A DNA stretch of 64,000 bases from Oscillibacter ruminantium GH1 (GCF_000307265.1 NZ_DF158899.1:223952-287951), one strand, 5' to 3'. Shown: positions 8,332 through 16,504, counted from the first letter of the stretch. Numbers and translations: made by a program. The notes: a model not told the origin generated them from the letters alone.

Positions 8332-9758
8332 AGCTCAGTAACCTCCAGTTCTTCAGAATCGGTGACACGGGTGGCAATCAGCTGTAGGCCCTTGGCCTTG
8401 CACTTATCGTACAGGCGCTTCCGGCTATCCTTGTCCAGGCGTTCAGCGCCGTCGACCAGGATGATGCCCAACTGTCCGGGCTTGCTGACGGTGATATCAA
8501 CACACAGCTCCAAAAGTTCGCCATCAGACAGGTTGCTGATAGGCAGACCATTAATCAGTGGTATACCGTCCTCCACCGTCAAACCGGCAACAGGGATGGT
8601 GGCCTTGGCCAGAATCTGCGCGGGAAGCTCCCGGGCAAGTTCAATTTTGCGAGTCAGCTCATCTGCCTCTGCCTGAAGCGCATCAGTCTCATCTTGCATC
8701 CCAACCATGCGCTTATACTCATTGAGGTGCTTTTGCATGGCTTCCGCGGCGTCAATCTCCTCCTGCAGCGCAGTGGTATCCACTGGCTCCCGTCCAGAAT
8801 ATTCATCTGCAACACCGACGTCTTTTTCCAGCTTGGCACGTGAGGCCTCAAGCTTAGAGTCCTCAACAGCAACCCGCTCATCACGGCGCTGCTCCAGACC
8901 GCCAAGTTTATCCTCGGCGGCCTTGATCTCCGCCCGCAGCCGTTCGATTGTACCGGTAAGGTTTTCTCGCTCTCTGGAAATATCCTTGTCGATGGCAGCC
9001 ACGGCCATGTCATGCTCGCCCTGGATACCGCGGAGTTTGGATTCATAGCTGGAGCGGAATGCCTTTGCTCGCTCAATCACGCTATTGCTTTCTTTTAGCT
9101 TGGCAAGCTCCCGGTACTTCTCACCGGTGGGATAGGTATTCCACTTCTCAAAATCGTAGTGATCCGGAATGTCCTTGGAAATATCAGCAATGAACGCCAT
9201 CTTGTTCCGGATATCCCGGTTCAGGTTCTGGCGGCTCTGAAAATAGGTTCCATTCTCAGCCTGAATCTGAGCCAGAACCTCAAGAATATGCTTGGAATAA
9301 TCGACACCCTGTGGAATCTCTCCGAACTGCTCCCGAATCCAATTGGTGTCCCAGGGAAATTCAATGAGAGAGAGAATGACTCTGTTTTTCTCCTGCCGGC
9401 TGAGTTGCGTAAACTCCACCGGGTTCAGCTGCAGCGGCGTGAAAATGCCGTTTAGAAACTCGGCCGGCCGTGTCTGCAGCATATTTCCGTCCCTGACCTT
9501 TACAGAGTCCGCCTTGGTGGTGCGGGCTTTTCGGTCGATAGTAAGGCCAGAATCTGTTTCAATGATGATCTCGCCTTCGTCGGCGCCCTGGTGGATGATG
9601 TAATCCCGGTCGGAACGGTTCGTGAGCGCGTAGCGGATGGAGTCCAGAACGGAGGTTTTTCCGCTGCCCTTGGGGCCGGAGATCTCCACAGACTTTCCAT
9701 CCAAGGTGGCTTCTTTGATGCCAAATAGATTTTTGATCATGATTTTAGTGGTCTTCAT
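8328..9758 (-). CDS. SMC/RecN-like AAA ATPase
   Basis: 476 residues. MKTTKIMIKNLFGIKEATLDG precedes Walker A GPKGSGKTS (residues about 30-38). A long coiled-coil region follows (about 200-380), then ISNLSDGELLELCVDI as a signature-like motif and GIILVDGAERLD as Walker B. This is the SbcC/RecF-like layout used in DNA end processing. It sits with the RecE-like nuclease and SSB, so recombination-dependent replication is its likely job. The start is chosen at 9758 because it makes an ATGA overlap with the AbrB-like gene. Confidence 0.75.
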   Translation of the reverse strand: MKTTKIMIKNLFGIKEATLDGKSVEISGPKGSGKTSVLDSIRYALTNRSDRDYIIHQGADEGEIIIETDSGLTIDRKARTTKADSVKVRDGNMLQTRPAEFLNGIFTPLQLNPVEFTQLSRQEKNRVILSLIEFPWDTNWIREQFGEIPQGVDYSKHILEVLAQIQAENGTYFQSRQNLNRDIRNKMAFIADISKDIPDHYDFEKWNTYPTGEKYRELAKLKESNSVIERAKAFRSSYESKLRGIQGEHDMAVAAIDKDISRERENLTGTIERLRAEIKAAEDKLGGLEQRRDERVAVEDSKLEASRAKLEKDVGVADEYSGREPVDTTALQEEIDAAEAMQKHLNEYKRMVGMQDETDALQAEADELTRKIELARELPAQILAKATIPVAGLTVEDGIPLINGLPISNLSDGELLELCVDITVSKPGQLGIILVDGAERLDKDSRKRLYDKCKAKGLQLIATRVTDSEELEVTEL

Positions 9759-9991
9759 CTTGACACCGCCTTTGCGCACGCGGAGCAAACATACTTGCCC
9801 TTAAACACGTTTTCAGTAATTTCACCGCAGAAAATGCACCCTGGCTGATGCTTCTGTAAAACGATTTTTGAACCGTCTGTGAAGATTTCGATGGGATCGC
9901 ATTTTTCAATTTCGAGGTTCTTCCGCAGTTCCTTCGGAATAACAACACGCCCCAGCGGGTCGATATTCCGAATCATCCCAGTATCTTTCAT
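9755..9991 (-). CDS. AbrB/SpoVT-type regulator with zinc ribbon tail
   Basis: 78 residues. MIRNIDPLGRVVIPKELRKNL is the swapped-hairpin AbrB DNA-binding domain; the rest continues EIFTDGSKIVLQKHQPG. The C-terminal CIFCGEI ... YVCSAC is a small zinc ribbon. Proteins of this layout are common host-like regulators in clostridial prophages and may modulate early or lysogenic genes. The 4-base overlap with the ATPase gene ties it to the replication operon. Confidence 0.85.
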   Translation of the reverse strand: MKDTGMIRNIDPLGRVVIPKELRKNLEIEKCDPIEIFTDGSKIVLQKHQPGCIFCGEITENVFKGKYVCSACAKAVSR

Positions 9992-10031
9992 CTTGACAAA
10001 TCTCGCTTTCTGCCCGATAATGGGCGTAATC

Positions 10032-10259
10032 TCATTTTCCTACGCCGTCCTCGGTCTTGCACACCGGGGGCGGCGCTTTTTTATTCATACTGTTCCAGCT
10101 TCTACTTGCACCTGCAATCGTGGTAAATCCTTTCGTATGCCGCCCACAGTCGCATTTGACGGCATATAGGCCTGTCGCGTCGCAGTAGACGCGCATCGGC
10201 TCCATACCGCAGCGGCACGGCAGAAGGGTGGTGAAGTGGCGGCGGTTATTGGCGTTCAT
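10032..10259 (-). CDS. Lar-like zinc-binding restriction-alleviation family protein
   Basis: 75 residues. LLPCRCGMEPMRVYCD ... AVKCDCGRHTKGF ... ASRSWN follows the pattern of the Lar/restriction-alleviation family: CxC, then a CxC pair, then a Trp-Asn in the closing helix. The family includes phage proteins that dampen host type I restriction, though most members have no tested role. The start forms an ATGA overlap with the 3D-domain gene. Confidence 0.55.
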   Translation of the reverse strand: MNANNRRHFTTLLPCRCGMEPMRVYCDATGLYAVKCDCGRHTKGFTTIAGASRSWNSMNKKAPPPVCKTEDGVGK

Positions 10260-10906
10260 GGCCCCACCCACCACACGGTCAAGCTCTGCCGCCCGCACTG
10301 GATGGCGTAGTCGTAATCAGGCGTGTAAATATCAACCGCATTCCCGGTCACGCCGGTGTCTGTCGCCCATAGCTGTTCGATAGTTCCGTCCGCATACTGA
10401 ACAAACACGTCAGAGTACAGCGGGATAACATCGGGATCAACGGCGCAGGTAAGATGCTCAACCACTGGCATACCACTGCGGGTGATTCCGTATGCCGGGT
10501 CTCCGGGCTTCTTGCCGCAGGTAGCCTCTGTGTACCAAGTGACCGTGCAGTCCTCAATGACGTTGGCTTTTTCCAGCAAGGCGGCTTCGATGCTGGTATT
10601 TTCGTAGTCCTCCTGCGGTTCCGATGCCGTGATTCCGGTATCGGGCTTGTTCGCGTCCGCCTTGACTTTGATTGTCAGGCACAGCGCCACACACAGCATC
10701 AGCGAAATGACAGCCAGCCATGTGCAGCAGCGCCACTTCCGGGCGGTGTTCTCGGCCTGCCGCACCCGGTCCCGAGCCTTGCGGCTTGCGGCGGCGTAGT
10801 CGGTGGCGATTTTGATTTCAAGAGCGTCAATCCTTTGCCCCTGATATCTCAGCTCGTCGTCCTGCCGCTCCAAATGGCAGTGAATTTTTTCAGATTTCTG
10901 GCTCAT
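10256..10906 (-). CDS. Membrane-anchored 3D-domain protein
   Basis: 216 residues. After a charged coiled-coil N-terminus there is a single membrane segment (WLAVISLMLCVALCLTI, about residues 62-78). Then come YGITRSGMPVV, CAVDPDVIPLYSDVFVQY and WATDTGVTGNAVDIY, the Asp-rich 3D domain (double-psi barrel, MltA/RlpA-like). This suggests action on cell-wall glycan outside the cell, for example a lysogenic surface function. GGAGG precedes the ATG at 10906. Its place among regulators and replication genes is odd for a wall enzyme. Confidence 0.7.
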   Translation of the reverse strand: MSQKSEKIHCHLERQDDELRYQGQRIDALEIKIATDYAAASRKARDRVRQAENTARKWRCCTWLAVISLMLCVALCLTIKVKADANKPDTGITASEPQEDYENTSIEAALLEKANVIEDCTVTWYTEATCGKKPGDPAYGITRSGMPVVEHLTCAVDPDVIPLYSDVFVQYADGTIEQLWATDTGVTGNAVDIYTPDYDYAIQCGRQSLTVWWVGP

Positions 10907-11115
10907 TGGTTTCCTCCTTTTGGGAAGTAGATGTGCAGGTCTTCTGGCGGTGCTTGGCATACTTCCAGTAGCTTGTACATCTCGTCGATTGTCCAAGGTA
11001 CGCGCCCGGTAAACCTGCAACTAACGGCAGGGGCTTTGATGCCAAGAATGCTTTCGAGGTCGTACTGGTGATAGCCAAGCTGCTTCAAGCGGCCAGCTAA
11101 GTATCGATACATCAA
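10903..11115 (-). CDS. Small phage DNA-binding-like protein
   Basis: 70 residues. MYRYLAGRLKQLGYHQYDLE followed by SILGIKAPAVSCRFTGRVPW resembles an XRE helix-turn-helix with a recognition helix that picks up repressor-type contacts. It is transcribed just behind the similar gene at 11112 and overlaps it by four bases. A Cro-like or excisionase-like role is possible but not shown. Confidence 0.5.
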   Translation of the reverse strand: MMYRYLAGRLKQLGYHQYDLESILGIKAPAVSCRFTGRVPWTIDEMYKLLEVCQAPPEDLHIYFPKGGNQ

Positions 11116-11321
11116 TTTCTCTCCTTAATATCCAAAATTTCGCTGATGGCGGCCACGATGGTCGGGGCATTGCGCTCACCTGTGAAAATCTTGTAAAGAT
11201 ACCCGGCATCACAGAAAAGACCCGTCTTTTCTTTTACCTGACCGATAAGCCACTCCTGCGGCTGCCCGATATCGATCAGACGCTTCTTGACTTCCTTCCC
11301 ATATGCAGTAAGTTGTGCCAT
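11112..11321 (-). CDS. XRE-like early regulator, first gene of the leftward operon
   Basis: 69 residues beginning MAQLTAYGKEVKKRLIDIGQ. LIGQVKEKTGLFCDAGYLYK reads as a helix-turn-helix. It is the first gene after the divergent operator region, with GGAGG eleven bases before the ATG. In temperate phages this place is held by a Cro-type regulator, the counterpart of the repressor at 11517. Confidence 0.6.
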   Translation of the reverse strand: MAQLTAYGKEVKKRLIDIGQPQEWLIGQVKEKTGLFCDAGYLYKIFTGERNAPTIVAAISEILDIKERN

Positions 11322-11516
11322 TGGTATAGTTCACCTCCTATATAATGCGATTGACAAGTACGCGTAAATGTACTAATATGAATGTACCACCAATCAATAA
11401 GCACACGAACGAGTACTGTTGATGTATTTATACTAGTACTTGTTCGTGTACAAGTCAAGTACTTATGTATTTAATTAAGTACTTTTGTTTGCTTGCACAA
11501 AATCGGAGGTACTTGT
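11322..11516. promoter_or_regulatory. Divergent lysogeny/early control region with operator repeats
   Basis: Rightward promoter TTGACA (11351-11356), 17 bases, TAATAT (11374-11379). Leftward promoter TTGACT (complement of 11453-11458), 17 bases, TAGTAT (complement of 11430-11435). Seven copies of AGTAC or GTACT occur (11357, 11370, 11412, 11435, 11458, 11478, 11509); the three from 11412 to 11458 are 23 bases apart. They overlap both promoters and are probably repressor operators. Confidence 0.7.
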
Positions 11517-11903
11517 ATGGGTACATTGTATGAAACCATTTCAGAGCTCTGCGCGTTAAATGAAACGAAACCCGGGAAAATGTGTAATGACTTAGGAATC
11601 AGCCGTGGACTAATGACGGATCTAAAAATGGGTAGAAAAAAAGGCGTGAGCGCAGAAACGGCAAATAAAATTGCAAACTACTTCGGCGTATCTGTTGACT
11701 ACCTTTTGACCGGCAAAGAAAAAGAAAATACCCCTGCCGAATCTGGCAAGGGTATTCAAGAGGAAGATATTAAGGCCGCATTCTTTAATGGTGCTGACCC
11801 TACATTGACGAAGGAAGACCGCGACGCGATGTGGCAGGATGCACAGGACTATTTCCGCTTTAAGATTGCGCAAAGGAGGAAGCAACAGGAGAATGGGAAA
11901 TAA
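11517..11903 (+). CDS. XRE family phage repressor (CI-like)
   Basis: 128 residues. An N-terminal helix-turn-helix (KMCNDLGISRGLMTDLKMGR then KKGVSAETANKIANYFGVSVDYLLTG) is typical of clostridial phage repressors. The rest is acidic and helical, without a LexA-type protease domain. The ATG at 11517 follows GGAGG by seven bases. It overlaps the ImmA/IrrE peptidase gene by 11 bases; such pairs are known to work with the peptidase cutting the repressor when the host DNA is damaged. Confidence 0.9.
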   Translation: MGTLYETISELCALNETKPGKMCNDLGISRGLMTDLKMGRKKGVSAETANKIANYFGVSVDYLLTGKEKENTPAESGKGIQEEDIKAAFFNGADPTLTKEDRDAMWQDAQDYFRFKIAQRRKQQENGK

Positions 11904-12333
11904 TCTCGTTTCCTTATATGAATACGCAGAAAGTAAAAAAATTGATGTTGACTGGTTCTCCATGCAGGAATCTCCATCTTTGTCGGTTTTGCTTCCGGAT
12001 GGAAGTTGTGCTATCGCAATAGACCCGTGGAAGATGGATGGCATAGCGATGGAAACTGAGTGCATGGCGCACGAACTTGGGCACTGCGAACGTGGAGCAT
12101 TTTATAATAAATACGCAACCTGTGATATAGTTCAGATGCACGAAAACAAGGCTGATAAATGGGCTATTCAAAGGCTAATACCGCCAGATGAATTAGACGA
12201 GGCCATAGCGGACGGATGTGATACATACTACGCTCTCGCAGAGCGTTTCGGAGTGACAGAGGATTTCGCACGCAAAGCTGTCTGCTTGCACGTCTACGGT
12301 AATCTGGACTGCAAAGATTATTTGCCGATGTAG
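11893..12333 (+). CDS. ImmA/IrrE-type zinc metallopeptidase
   Basis: 146 residues. CMAHELGHCERGAFYN contains the HExxH-type motif HELGH, and HENKADKWA supplies the distal Glu; this is the COG2856 pattern. In ICEBs1-type systems ImmA cleaves the neighbouring repressor to induce the element. The gene overlaps the repressor and so is co-translated with it. Confidence 0.9.
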   Translation: MGNNLVSLYEYAESKKIDVDWFSMQESPSLSVLLPDGSCAIAIDPWKMDGIAMETECMAHELGHCERGAFYNKYATCDIVQMHENKADKWAIQRLIPPDELDEAIADGCDTYYALAERFGVTEDFARKAVCLHVYGNLDCKDYLPM

Positions 12334-12379
12334 CCGCACCGCCAAAGAACAGTAACTTTATGGAAAAGAGCGTGTTGCA

Positions 12380-13129
12380 ATGGGATTATTGGACAGTTTA
12401 AAAAATTTCCCGTTCAGTCTGCGAGGAGATTATGAGGAATTCTACAAGAACGCCCCATCTACACCTAAAGAACGCCAGAATGAACCCACAGATTCTTGTG
12501 CTGGCTCGAAGACTGTGCAGCACATATCCGACTTGCAAAAGTACCGCATTATTCTGCAACAATATAGCGAACGCCTAAAAAATAGAGAGGCTCAAATTGA
12601 AACGCACGAACGCGCATCACTCGATAAAATTAAGTCGGCGTCCAATAGTGCCCACGAATACTCAAAAGCACTCCTTGATACAGAATACCGCGTAATTGAC
12701 TATGCAAAGCGTTTTGATGCAAAAGAAAGCTCAATTTTCGCAGAGATACAAAAGGACGCAGAAAAATTCAAGGCGCACAATTCTACACCAGCGCATGACG
12801 GCTTCGAGTTCGAAAATGAGTTTTCTAAGGTACTTGCTGCGAACGGATTTAAAAAGGTTGTTGTTACTCCCAAGAGTGGGGACTACGGCGGAGATATTAC
12901 CGCCGAGAAAGAAGGCGTCAAGTATGTTGTGCAGTGCAAGTACTATACTTCCATGGTCGGAATCGATGCCGTGCAGCAAGTGTGTGGAGCAAAAATTCAT
13001 TACGGTGCACATGTAGGCGTGGTTGCCACAAACAGCGTGTTTACGCATGCTGCAAAGATACTCGCCGAAGAGGCTGGTATTTTCTTATGGGACTGCGAGA
13101 TAATCGAATCAATGAAGAAATCTGTTTGA
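12380..13129 (+). CDS. Mrr-like restriction endonuclease, prophage-encoded
   Basis: 249 residues. The N-terminal 130 residues form a coiled coil (QQYSERLKNREAQIETHERA). The C-terminal domain has GFEFENEFSKVLAANGF, GDYGGDI and YVVQCKYYTS then GIDAVQQV, which is the Mrr_cat PD-(D/E)XK core with D and QxK residues. Enzymes of this type cut modified DNA; in a prophage it may exclude other phages. It follows the repressor/ImmA pair by about 46 bases. Confidence 0.8.
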   Translation: MGLLDSLKNFPFSLRGDYEEFYKNAPSTPKERQNEPTDSCAGSKTVQHISDLQKYRIILQQYSERLKNREAQIETHERASLDKIKSASNSAHEYSKALLDTEYRVIDYAKRFDAKESSIFAEIQKDAEKFKAHNSTPAHDGFEFENEFSKVLAANGFKKVVVTPKSGDYGGDITAEKEGVKYVVQCKYYTSMVGIDAVQQVCGAKIHYGAHVGVVATNSVFTHAAKILAEEAGIFLWDCEIIESMKKSV

Positions 13130-13153
13130 TTGAAACAGCAGGAAGGTAAATAT

Positions 13154-13324
13154 ATGAACATTGACGAATTATACAGATACATTGGTGAACGAACCGGAAT
13201 GCGCCAGTTCCACATCACTTTTGAAGAGGGCGTAACAGAATTTACGCAAGAAGAGGCTGATAAAATGGCAGATTTAATGTTGTCCCTTTACAGCAATCGC
13301 AAAAAACGTTCAAAACTACAATGA
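13154..13324 (+). CDS. Small acidic protein of unknown function
   Basis: 56 residues starting MNIDELYRYIGERTGM. GGAAGG lies upstream of the ATG. It is acidic and helical with a basic C-terminus (SNRKKRSKLQ). I do not recognise it. Confidence 0.5.
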   Translation: MNIDELYRYIGERTGMRQFHITFEEGVTEFTQEEADKMADLMLSLYSNRKKRSKLQ

Positions 13325-13509
13325 GCTGTTCTGCAAAATTGAGGTTGAAGACGCCAGCTATTCAAGGAGAGCAGCATCGCCTACCAGACGTTCTTTTCGC
13401 GCATCCATCCAACAGGATCGCCCTGTTTCAAAGTCTTGATTCACTGGGCGATTACGCGAAAGCTTACGCTAAGCAATACAAAGAAGACCTATCTGCCGGA
13501 AGACGTTAA
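13321..13509 (+). CDS. Possible small protein, weakly supported
   Basis: 62 codons starting in an ATGA overlap with the previous stop. The C-terminal half (SLDSLGDYAKAYAKQYKEDL) looks protein-like, but the N-terminal half does not, and a second frame over the same bases is also open for a while. It may be a degraded gene. Confidence 0.3.
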   Translation: MSCSAKLRLKTPAIQGEQHRLPDVLFAHPSNRIALFQSLDSLGDYAKAYAKQYKEDLSAGRR

Positions 13510-13529
13510 AAATTAAAGGAGATTCGATT

Positions 13530-13838
13530 ATGAACAACGAAGAAAAGATTTTATCCCTATTGGAGAAGCAGGGTGAAATACTGGGAAATCTGGCAATGGA
13601 CGTCTCCTGCCTGAAAGATGACGTTTCTGACCTCAAAGGCCGCGTCGCCAAGGTCGAGGTCACGCAGGAAAACATGGTTCTTCCGCAAATTCAAGCGATC
13701 GCAGAAGGAATCACATCCATCAACGCAAAGTTGGTAACCCGCAGCGAAATGGACGCAATGCGCGAGGAGATCGCATTCTTGAAAGATATCATCCGAATGC
13801 ACACCACACAGATCAACGACCTAAAGAAAGCGGAATAA
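13530..13838 (+). CDS. Coiled-coil phage protein
   Basis: 102 residues starting MNNEEKILSLLEKQGEILGN with AAAGGAG ten bases upstream. Heptad-like Leu/Ile/Val spacing runs through most of the length (LKDDVSDLKGRVAKVEV, then LKDIIRMHTTQINDLKK). Such short coiled-coil proteins often sit next to phage integrases; the function is unknown. A double hairpin follows, separating it from the integrase. Confidence 0.6.
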   Translation: MNNEEKILSLLEKQGEILGNLAMDVSCLKDDVSDLKGRVAKVEVTQENMVLPQIQAIAEGITSINAKLVTRSEMDAMREEIAFLKDIIRMHTTQINDLKKAE

Positions 13839-13843
13839 AAAAA

Positions 13844-13912
13844 TCCCGCCTCCGGTGCGCTAACACCAGAGGCGGGACGAGGGCAGATGCTTTGTAGGCC
13901 GTCTGCCCTCTT
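13844..13912 (+). terminator. Two successive hairpins before the integrase
   Basis: Stem TCCCGCCTC/GAGGCGGGA (13844-13877) is followed by GAGGGCAGA/TCTGCCCTC (13879-13910) and TTATCTT. The first hairpin follows an A-run, and the second ends in a weak T-run. They probably end the upstream operon. Confidence 0.65.
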
Positions 13913-13940
13913 ATCTTAACAGATTTGGAGGATTTTGCAA

Positions 13941-15056
13941 GTGAGTGAGCGAAAAAATGAGGCTGTATGGCTGGAAAAATATAGCCGCTGGCAGATTAAG
14001 GTACAGTCTGACGGCACCCGCCGCACCTTTACATCATCCACGCTCGGAAAAAAGGGCAAAGTCGCAGCCGAGCGTGCCGCTGACAAATGGCTCGAGGCTG
14101 TGACCATTGGCGAAAACACAAAAGTCTCTGTGTTGCTGGATCAGTACTATGATCGCGTAAAGAGCATTTCTGCATACGAAAACTGCAGGCAAATTGGCAA
14201 CTATATTGAACGCTATATGAAGCCTGTAATCGGAGCTAAGCGCATTGGACGGCTGACCGAGAATGACTTGCAGCGTATCATAGACCGGGCATATAAATCT
14301 GGCAAAAAACCTCTCGCGTGGAAAACGCTCTCTAACATCCGGGCAACGATCTCTGCATTTATGAAATACTGTCGTAAGGAAAAAGTCACTATCATGCATC
14401 CAGAAGACCTGAATATTCCCAACGGGGCGAAGAGGCCAAACAAAAAAATTGTGGACACCGATGATATCAAGACGCTCTTTTCTTCTGACATGACTTCGCG
14501 TTACGGCAAAGCTGTACCGGATATTCATATCCATGCCTATCGCTTTTCTGTTCTGACCGGAATCAGGCCGGGTGAGCGCACTGGCCTTCAATGGCGTGAT
14601 ATCTCCGGTTCAAAGCTCACTGTTCGACGCTCTATCAACGACGCCCAGAACACAACAGGCGGAAAAAACTCCAATGCGATCCGGACAATCTCAATAAGTG
14701 CTCTGGCACAAAAAGAGCTTGATGCTCAAAAAGAGCTACTGCGTCAGCTTGGCATTGTTTCAAAGTACGTGTTCCCCGATACTGACGGTGATTTTGTTAT
14801 TCAAAAGAGATTTCGGCAACGCTGGTACAAATACTGCGAATACAACAAAATAAAGCAGGTCACGCCATACGAAATGCGCCACACCTTTGTCAGCGTCAAC
14901 TGCGAGATGCCGGAGGGGCTGAAGAAGATGGTCATAGGTCACAGCGAGAACATGGACACCGAAGGCACCTATGGTCACCAAAAAGCAGGGGATATGGAAC
15001 TTGCAGCTCAGTATATAGATGACGCGTTCAAACAGGTTATCAGCTCCGCAAAATAA
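13941..15056 (+). CDS. int: Phage tyrosine integrase
   Basis: 371 residues from GTG at 13941, nine bases after GGAGG (a TTG at 13935 is too close). The N-terminal arm-binding part is followed by a SAM-like core-binding domain (VSVLLDQYYDRVKSISAYEN). The catalytic domain shows TGIRPGERTGLQW (Arg), PYEMRHTFVSV (HxxR-type region), GHSENMDTEGTYGH (His and the tyrosine nucleophile). It inserts and excises the prophage. The gene points at the tmRNA 3' end 74 bases away, which fits that site as its target. Confidence 0.92.
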   Translation: MSERKNEAVWLEKYSRWQIKVQSDGTRRTFTSSTLGKKGKVAAERAADKWLEAVTIGENTKVSVLLDQYYDRVKSISAYENCRQIGNYIERYMKPVIGAKRIGRLTENDLQRIIDRAYKSGKKPLAWKTLSNIRATISAFMKYCRKEKVTIMHPEDLNIPNGAKRPNKKIVDTDDIKTLFSSDMTSRYGKAVPDIHIHAYRFSVLTGIRPGERTGLQWRDISGSKLTVRRSINDAQNTTGGKNSNAIRTISISALAQKELDAQKELLRQLGIVSKYVFPDTDGDFVIQKRFRQRWYKYCEYNKIKQVTPYEMRHTFVSVNCEMPEGLKKMVIGHSENMDTEGTYGHQKAGDMELAAQYIDDAFKQVISSAK

Positions 15057-15093
15057 TAAGAACGGGTTAACAGGTGGGTTATCCAAGACGCAG

Positions 15094-15131
15094 AACACCC
15101 CTACAGCCATTGCGGCTGTAGGGGTGTTTTT
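15094..15131 (+). terminator. Hairpin between integrase and tmRNA
   Basis: A perfect 15-bp stem (AACACCCCTACAGCC, five-base loop) followed by TTT on the plus strand. It terminates the integrase and, read the other way, may also end the tmRNA transcript. Confidence 0.8.
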
Positions 15132-15495
15132 GGTGGAGGTGGGGAGAGTTGAACTCCCGTCCGAAAACACTTTAACGAGACTTTCTCCGGGCGCAGGCGG
15201 TTATTTTGGGAGTCTTACTCTCCCCGTTCCCCTCTCCGCCGGCAAGCCGTCACGCCGGCGGGTCAGGTGAGCTTCATAATTTATGGCACGCGCAAAGCTT
15301 TGCGTACGCACATTTACCGCTAAACGACGCCCTTCCCGGCTCGCGGTCCTTCCGGGTCGGACGGCTGCCTTTAGTTAGGCAGCGTAAGCAACAGTATTAT
15401 TGTTGTTTAATTTATAATTTGCCCGTTTTTAGGATGACAGGCGCATCCGCCCGCTGGTCTCGCCTCCATATCCCCGTCGAAACCGGTACACCCCC
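15131..15495 (-). ncRNA. ssrA: tmRNA (transfer-messenger RNA)
   Basis: The 5' end GGGGGUG pairs with CACCUCC near the 3' end, giving a 7-bp acceptor stem followed by A and an encoded CCA. CCGGUUUCGAC near the 5' end and GGGAGUUCAACUCUCCC (T arm) near the 3' end are conserved. The tag frame runs from 15422 to 15375 and reads ANYKLNNNNTVAYAA then stop. About 365 bases, the usual size. With SmpB (encoded about 2 kb upstream in the same direction) it rescues stalled ribosomes. Its 3' end is the prophage attachment site. Confidence 0.95.
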
Positions 15496-15651
15496 CTATC
15501 GTCGGAGCAAGCTCCATATCCCTCGCTTTGCCCTCTGGAAAAGTTCGTTCATTCCGCTGCCCCTCCTCTTTCAAAACAAACACGCTACATTTATTTTGAA
15601 TCAGGAAGTGGTTGCATTGGCGATTTTGGGTTGAGGTGAGATTTGCTATCT

Positions 15652-15693
15652 GGAATTGTAACACACCTCTCCACCGAAGTGTGTTACAATTCC
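15652..15693. terminator. Perfect hairpin between tmRNA promoter region and SDR gene
   Basis: A 15-bp perfect stem, GGAATTGTAACACAC with its complement, and a 12-base loop. TTTTTT follows on the plus side only. It lies just downstream of the leftward SDR gene and could end its transcript. The stretch 15496-15651 has no gene I can support; it should hold the tmRNA promoter. Confidence 0.55.
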
Positions 15694-15709
15694 GTGACTT
15701 TTTTAAAAA

Positions 15710-16465
15710 TTATGTTCTTGTAAATTTGACCATCAACTTAACCGGGGTCACCTTGGCCAAAACGCGGAAAGCCTTATAAAAAACCGTGGGCGTATAAATC
15801 GTGTGGCGGCGCTTTGCCGCCAGCAGGGTTCCGTGAGCCACCCGGACCTGATCGCAATAGGGCAGCATCTCAAACATTTTGGAATTGCCAGTGATGTTTC
15901 CCACATCGCAAAACTCCGTAGCCATGGGCCCGGGGCAGACTGCGGTGACGGAAACGCCCTTCTTGCGCAGTTCCTCGTTCAGTCCCACGGTAAAGTGGGA
16001 CACGAATGCCTTTGTGGCGGAATAGACTGTCATCCGGGCATTGGGGCAGAACGCCGCAATGGAGGACACGTTGATGATCCGCCCGCCCCGGGGAATATAG
16101 GGGATCGTCAGGTTCGTGATGGCGGTCAGCGCCCGCAGATTCAGGTCAATCATACGCGTCTCCAGCATCGTGTCCGTCTCGCCCAGATTGCCCAGATATC
16201 CGCAGCCCGCGTTATTTACCAGCAGCTGTACCTGCGGCTGTTCCGAAAGGAGTTTTTCCTGAAACGCGGTGAAGCTCATGGGATCGCAGAGATCCAGTGC
16301 CAGACACACCGCAGGCCGGGACAAAGACGCGGCCGCCTCTTCCAGTTTATCCTTTCGCCGGGCAATCAACCAAAGCTGCTCCACCTCCGGATACTCCGCC
16401 ACTAATTGGCGGGCGAATTCCTGACCCAAGCCGGAAGACGCACCGGTGACAATCGCAATTTTCAT
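15710..16465 (-). CDS. Short-chain dehydrogenase/reductase
   Basis: 251 residues. TGASSGLG (residues 7-14) is the NAD(P) glycine motif; NNAG follows in LLVNNAGCGYLG; the catalytic Ser and Tyr-x3-Lys are in NVSSIAAF and YSATKAFV. The C-terminus (VKLMVKFTRT) is basic and may associate with membranes, as in the DltE/YqjQ-like group. The substrate is unknown. The ATG at 16465 is used in preference to a GTG nine bases upstream. Confidence 0.9.
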   Translation of the reverse strand: MKIAIVTGASSGLGQEFARQLVAEYPEVEQLWLIARRKDKLEEAAASLSRPAVCLALDLCDPMSFTAFQEKLLSEQPQVQLLVNNAGCGYLGNLGETDTMLETRMIDLNLRALTAITNLTIPYIPRGGRIINVSSIAAFCPNARMTVYSATKAFVSHFTVGLNEELRKKGVSVTAVCPGPMATEFCDVGNITGNSKMFEMLPYCDQVRVAHGTLLAAKRRHTIYTPTVFYKAFRVLAKVTPVKLMVKFTRT

Positions 16466-16504
16466 AAAAGGCACTTCCTTCCGATCAATATCGGGCGGTC
16501 ACGC

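Larger units (their letters stand above)
1..15130. mobile_element. Right part of a prophage integrated at the ssrA (tmRNA) 3' end
   Basis: A leftward block of tightly overlapping phage replication genes (most junctions are ATGA-type overlaps), a divergent repressor/early promoter region and a rightward lysogeny block ending with a tyrosine integrase are all visible. The integrase stops 74 bases before the last base of tmRNA, and tmRNA 3' ends are common integrase targets. The left boundary and the structural genes lie outside the window, so the left attachment site cannot be seen. A degraded prophage remnant is possible, since the helicase carries a frameshift. Confidence 0.85.

Noticed and set aside
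15407-15664. 85-codon leftward gene over the tmRNA 5' half
   Set aside because: It overlaps the tmRNA, including conserved 5' bases, and has no protein-like pattern.
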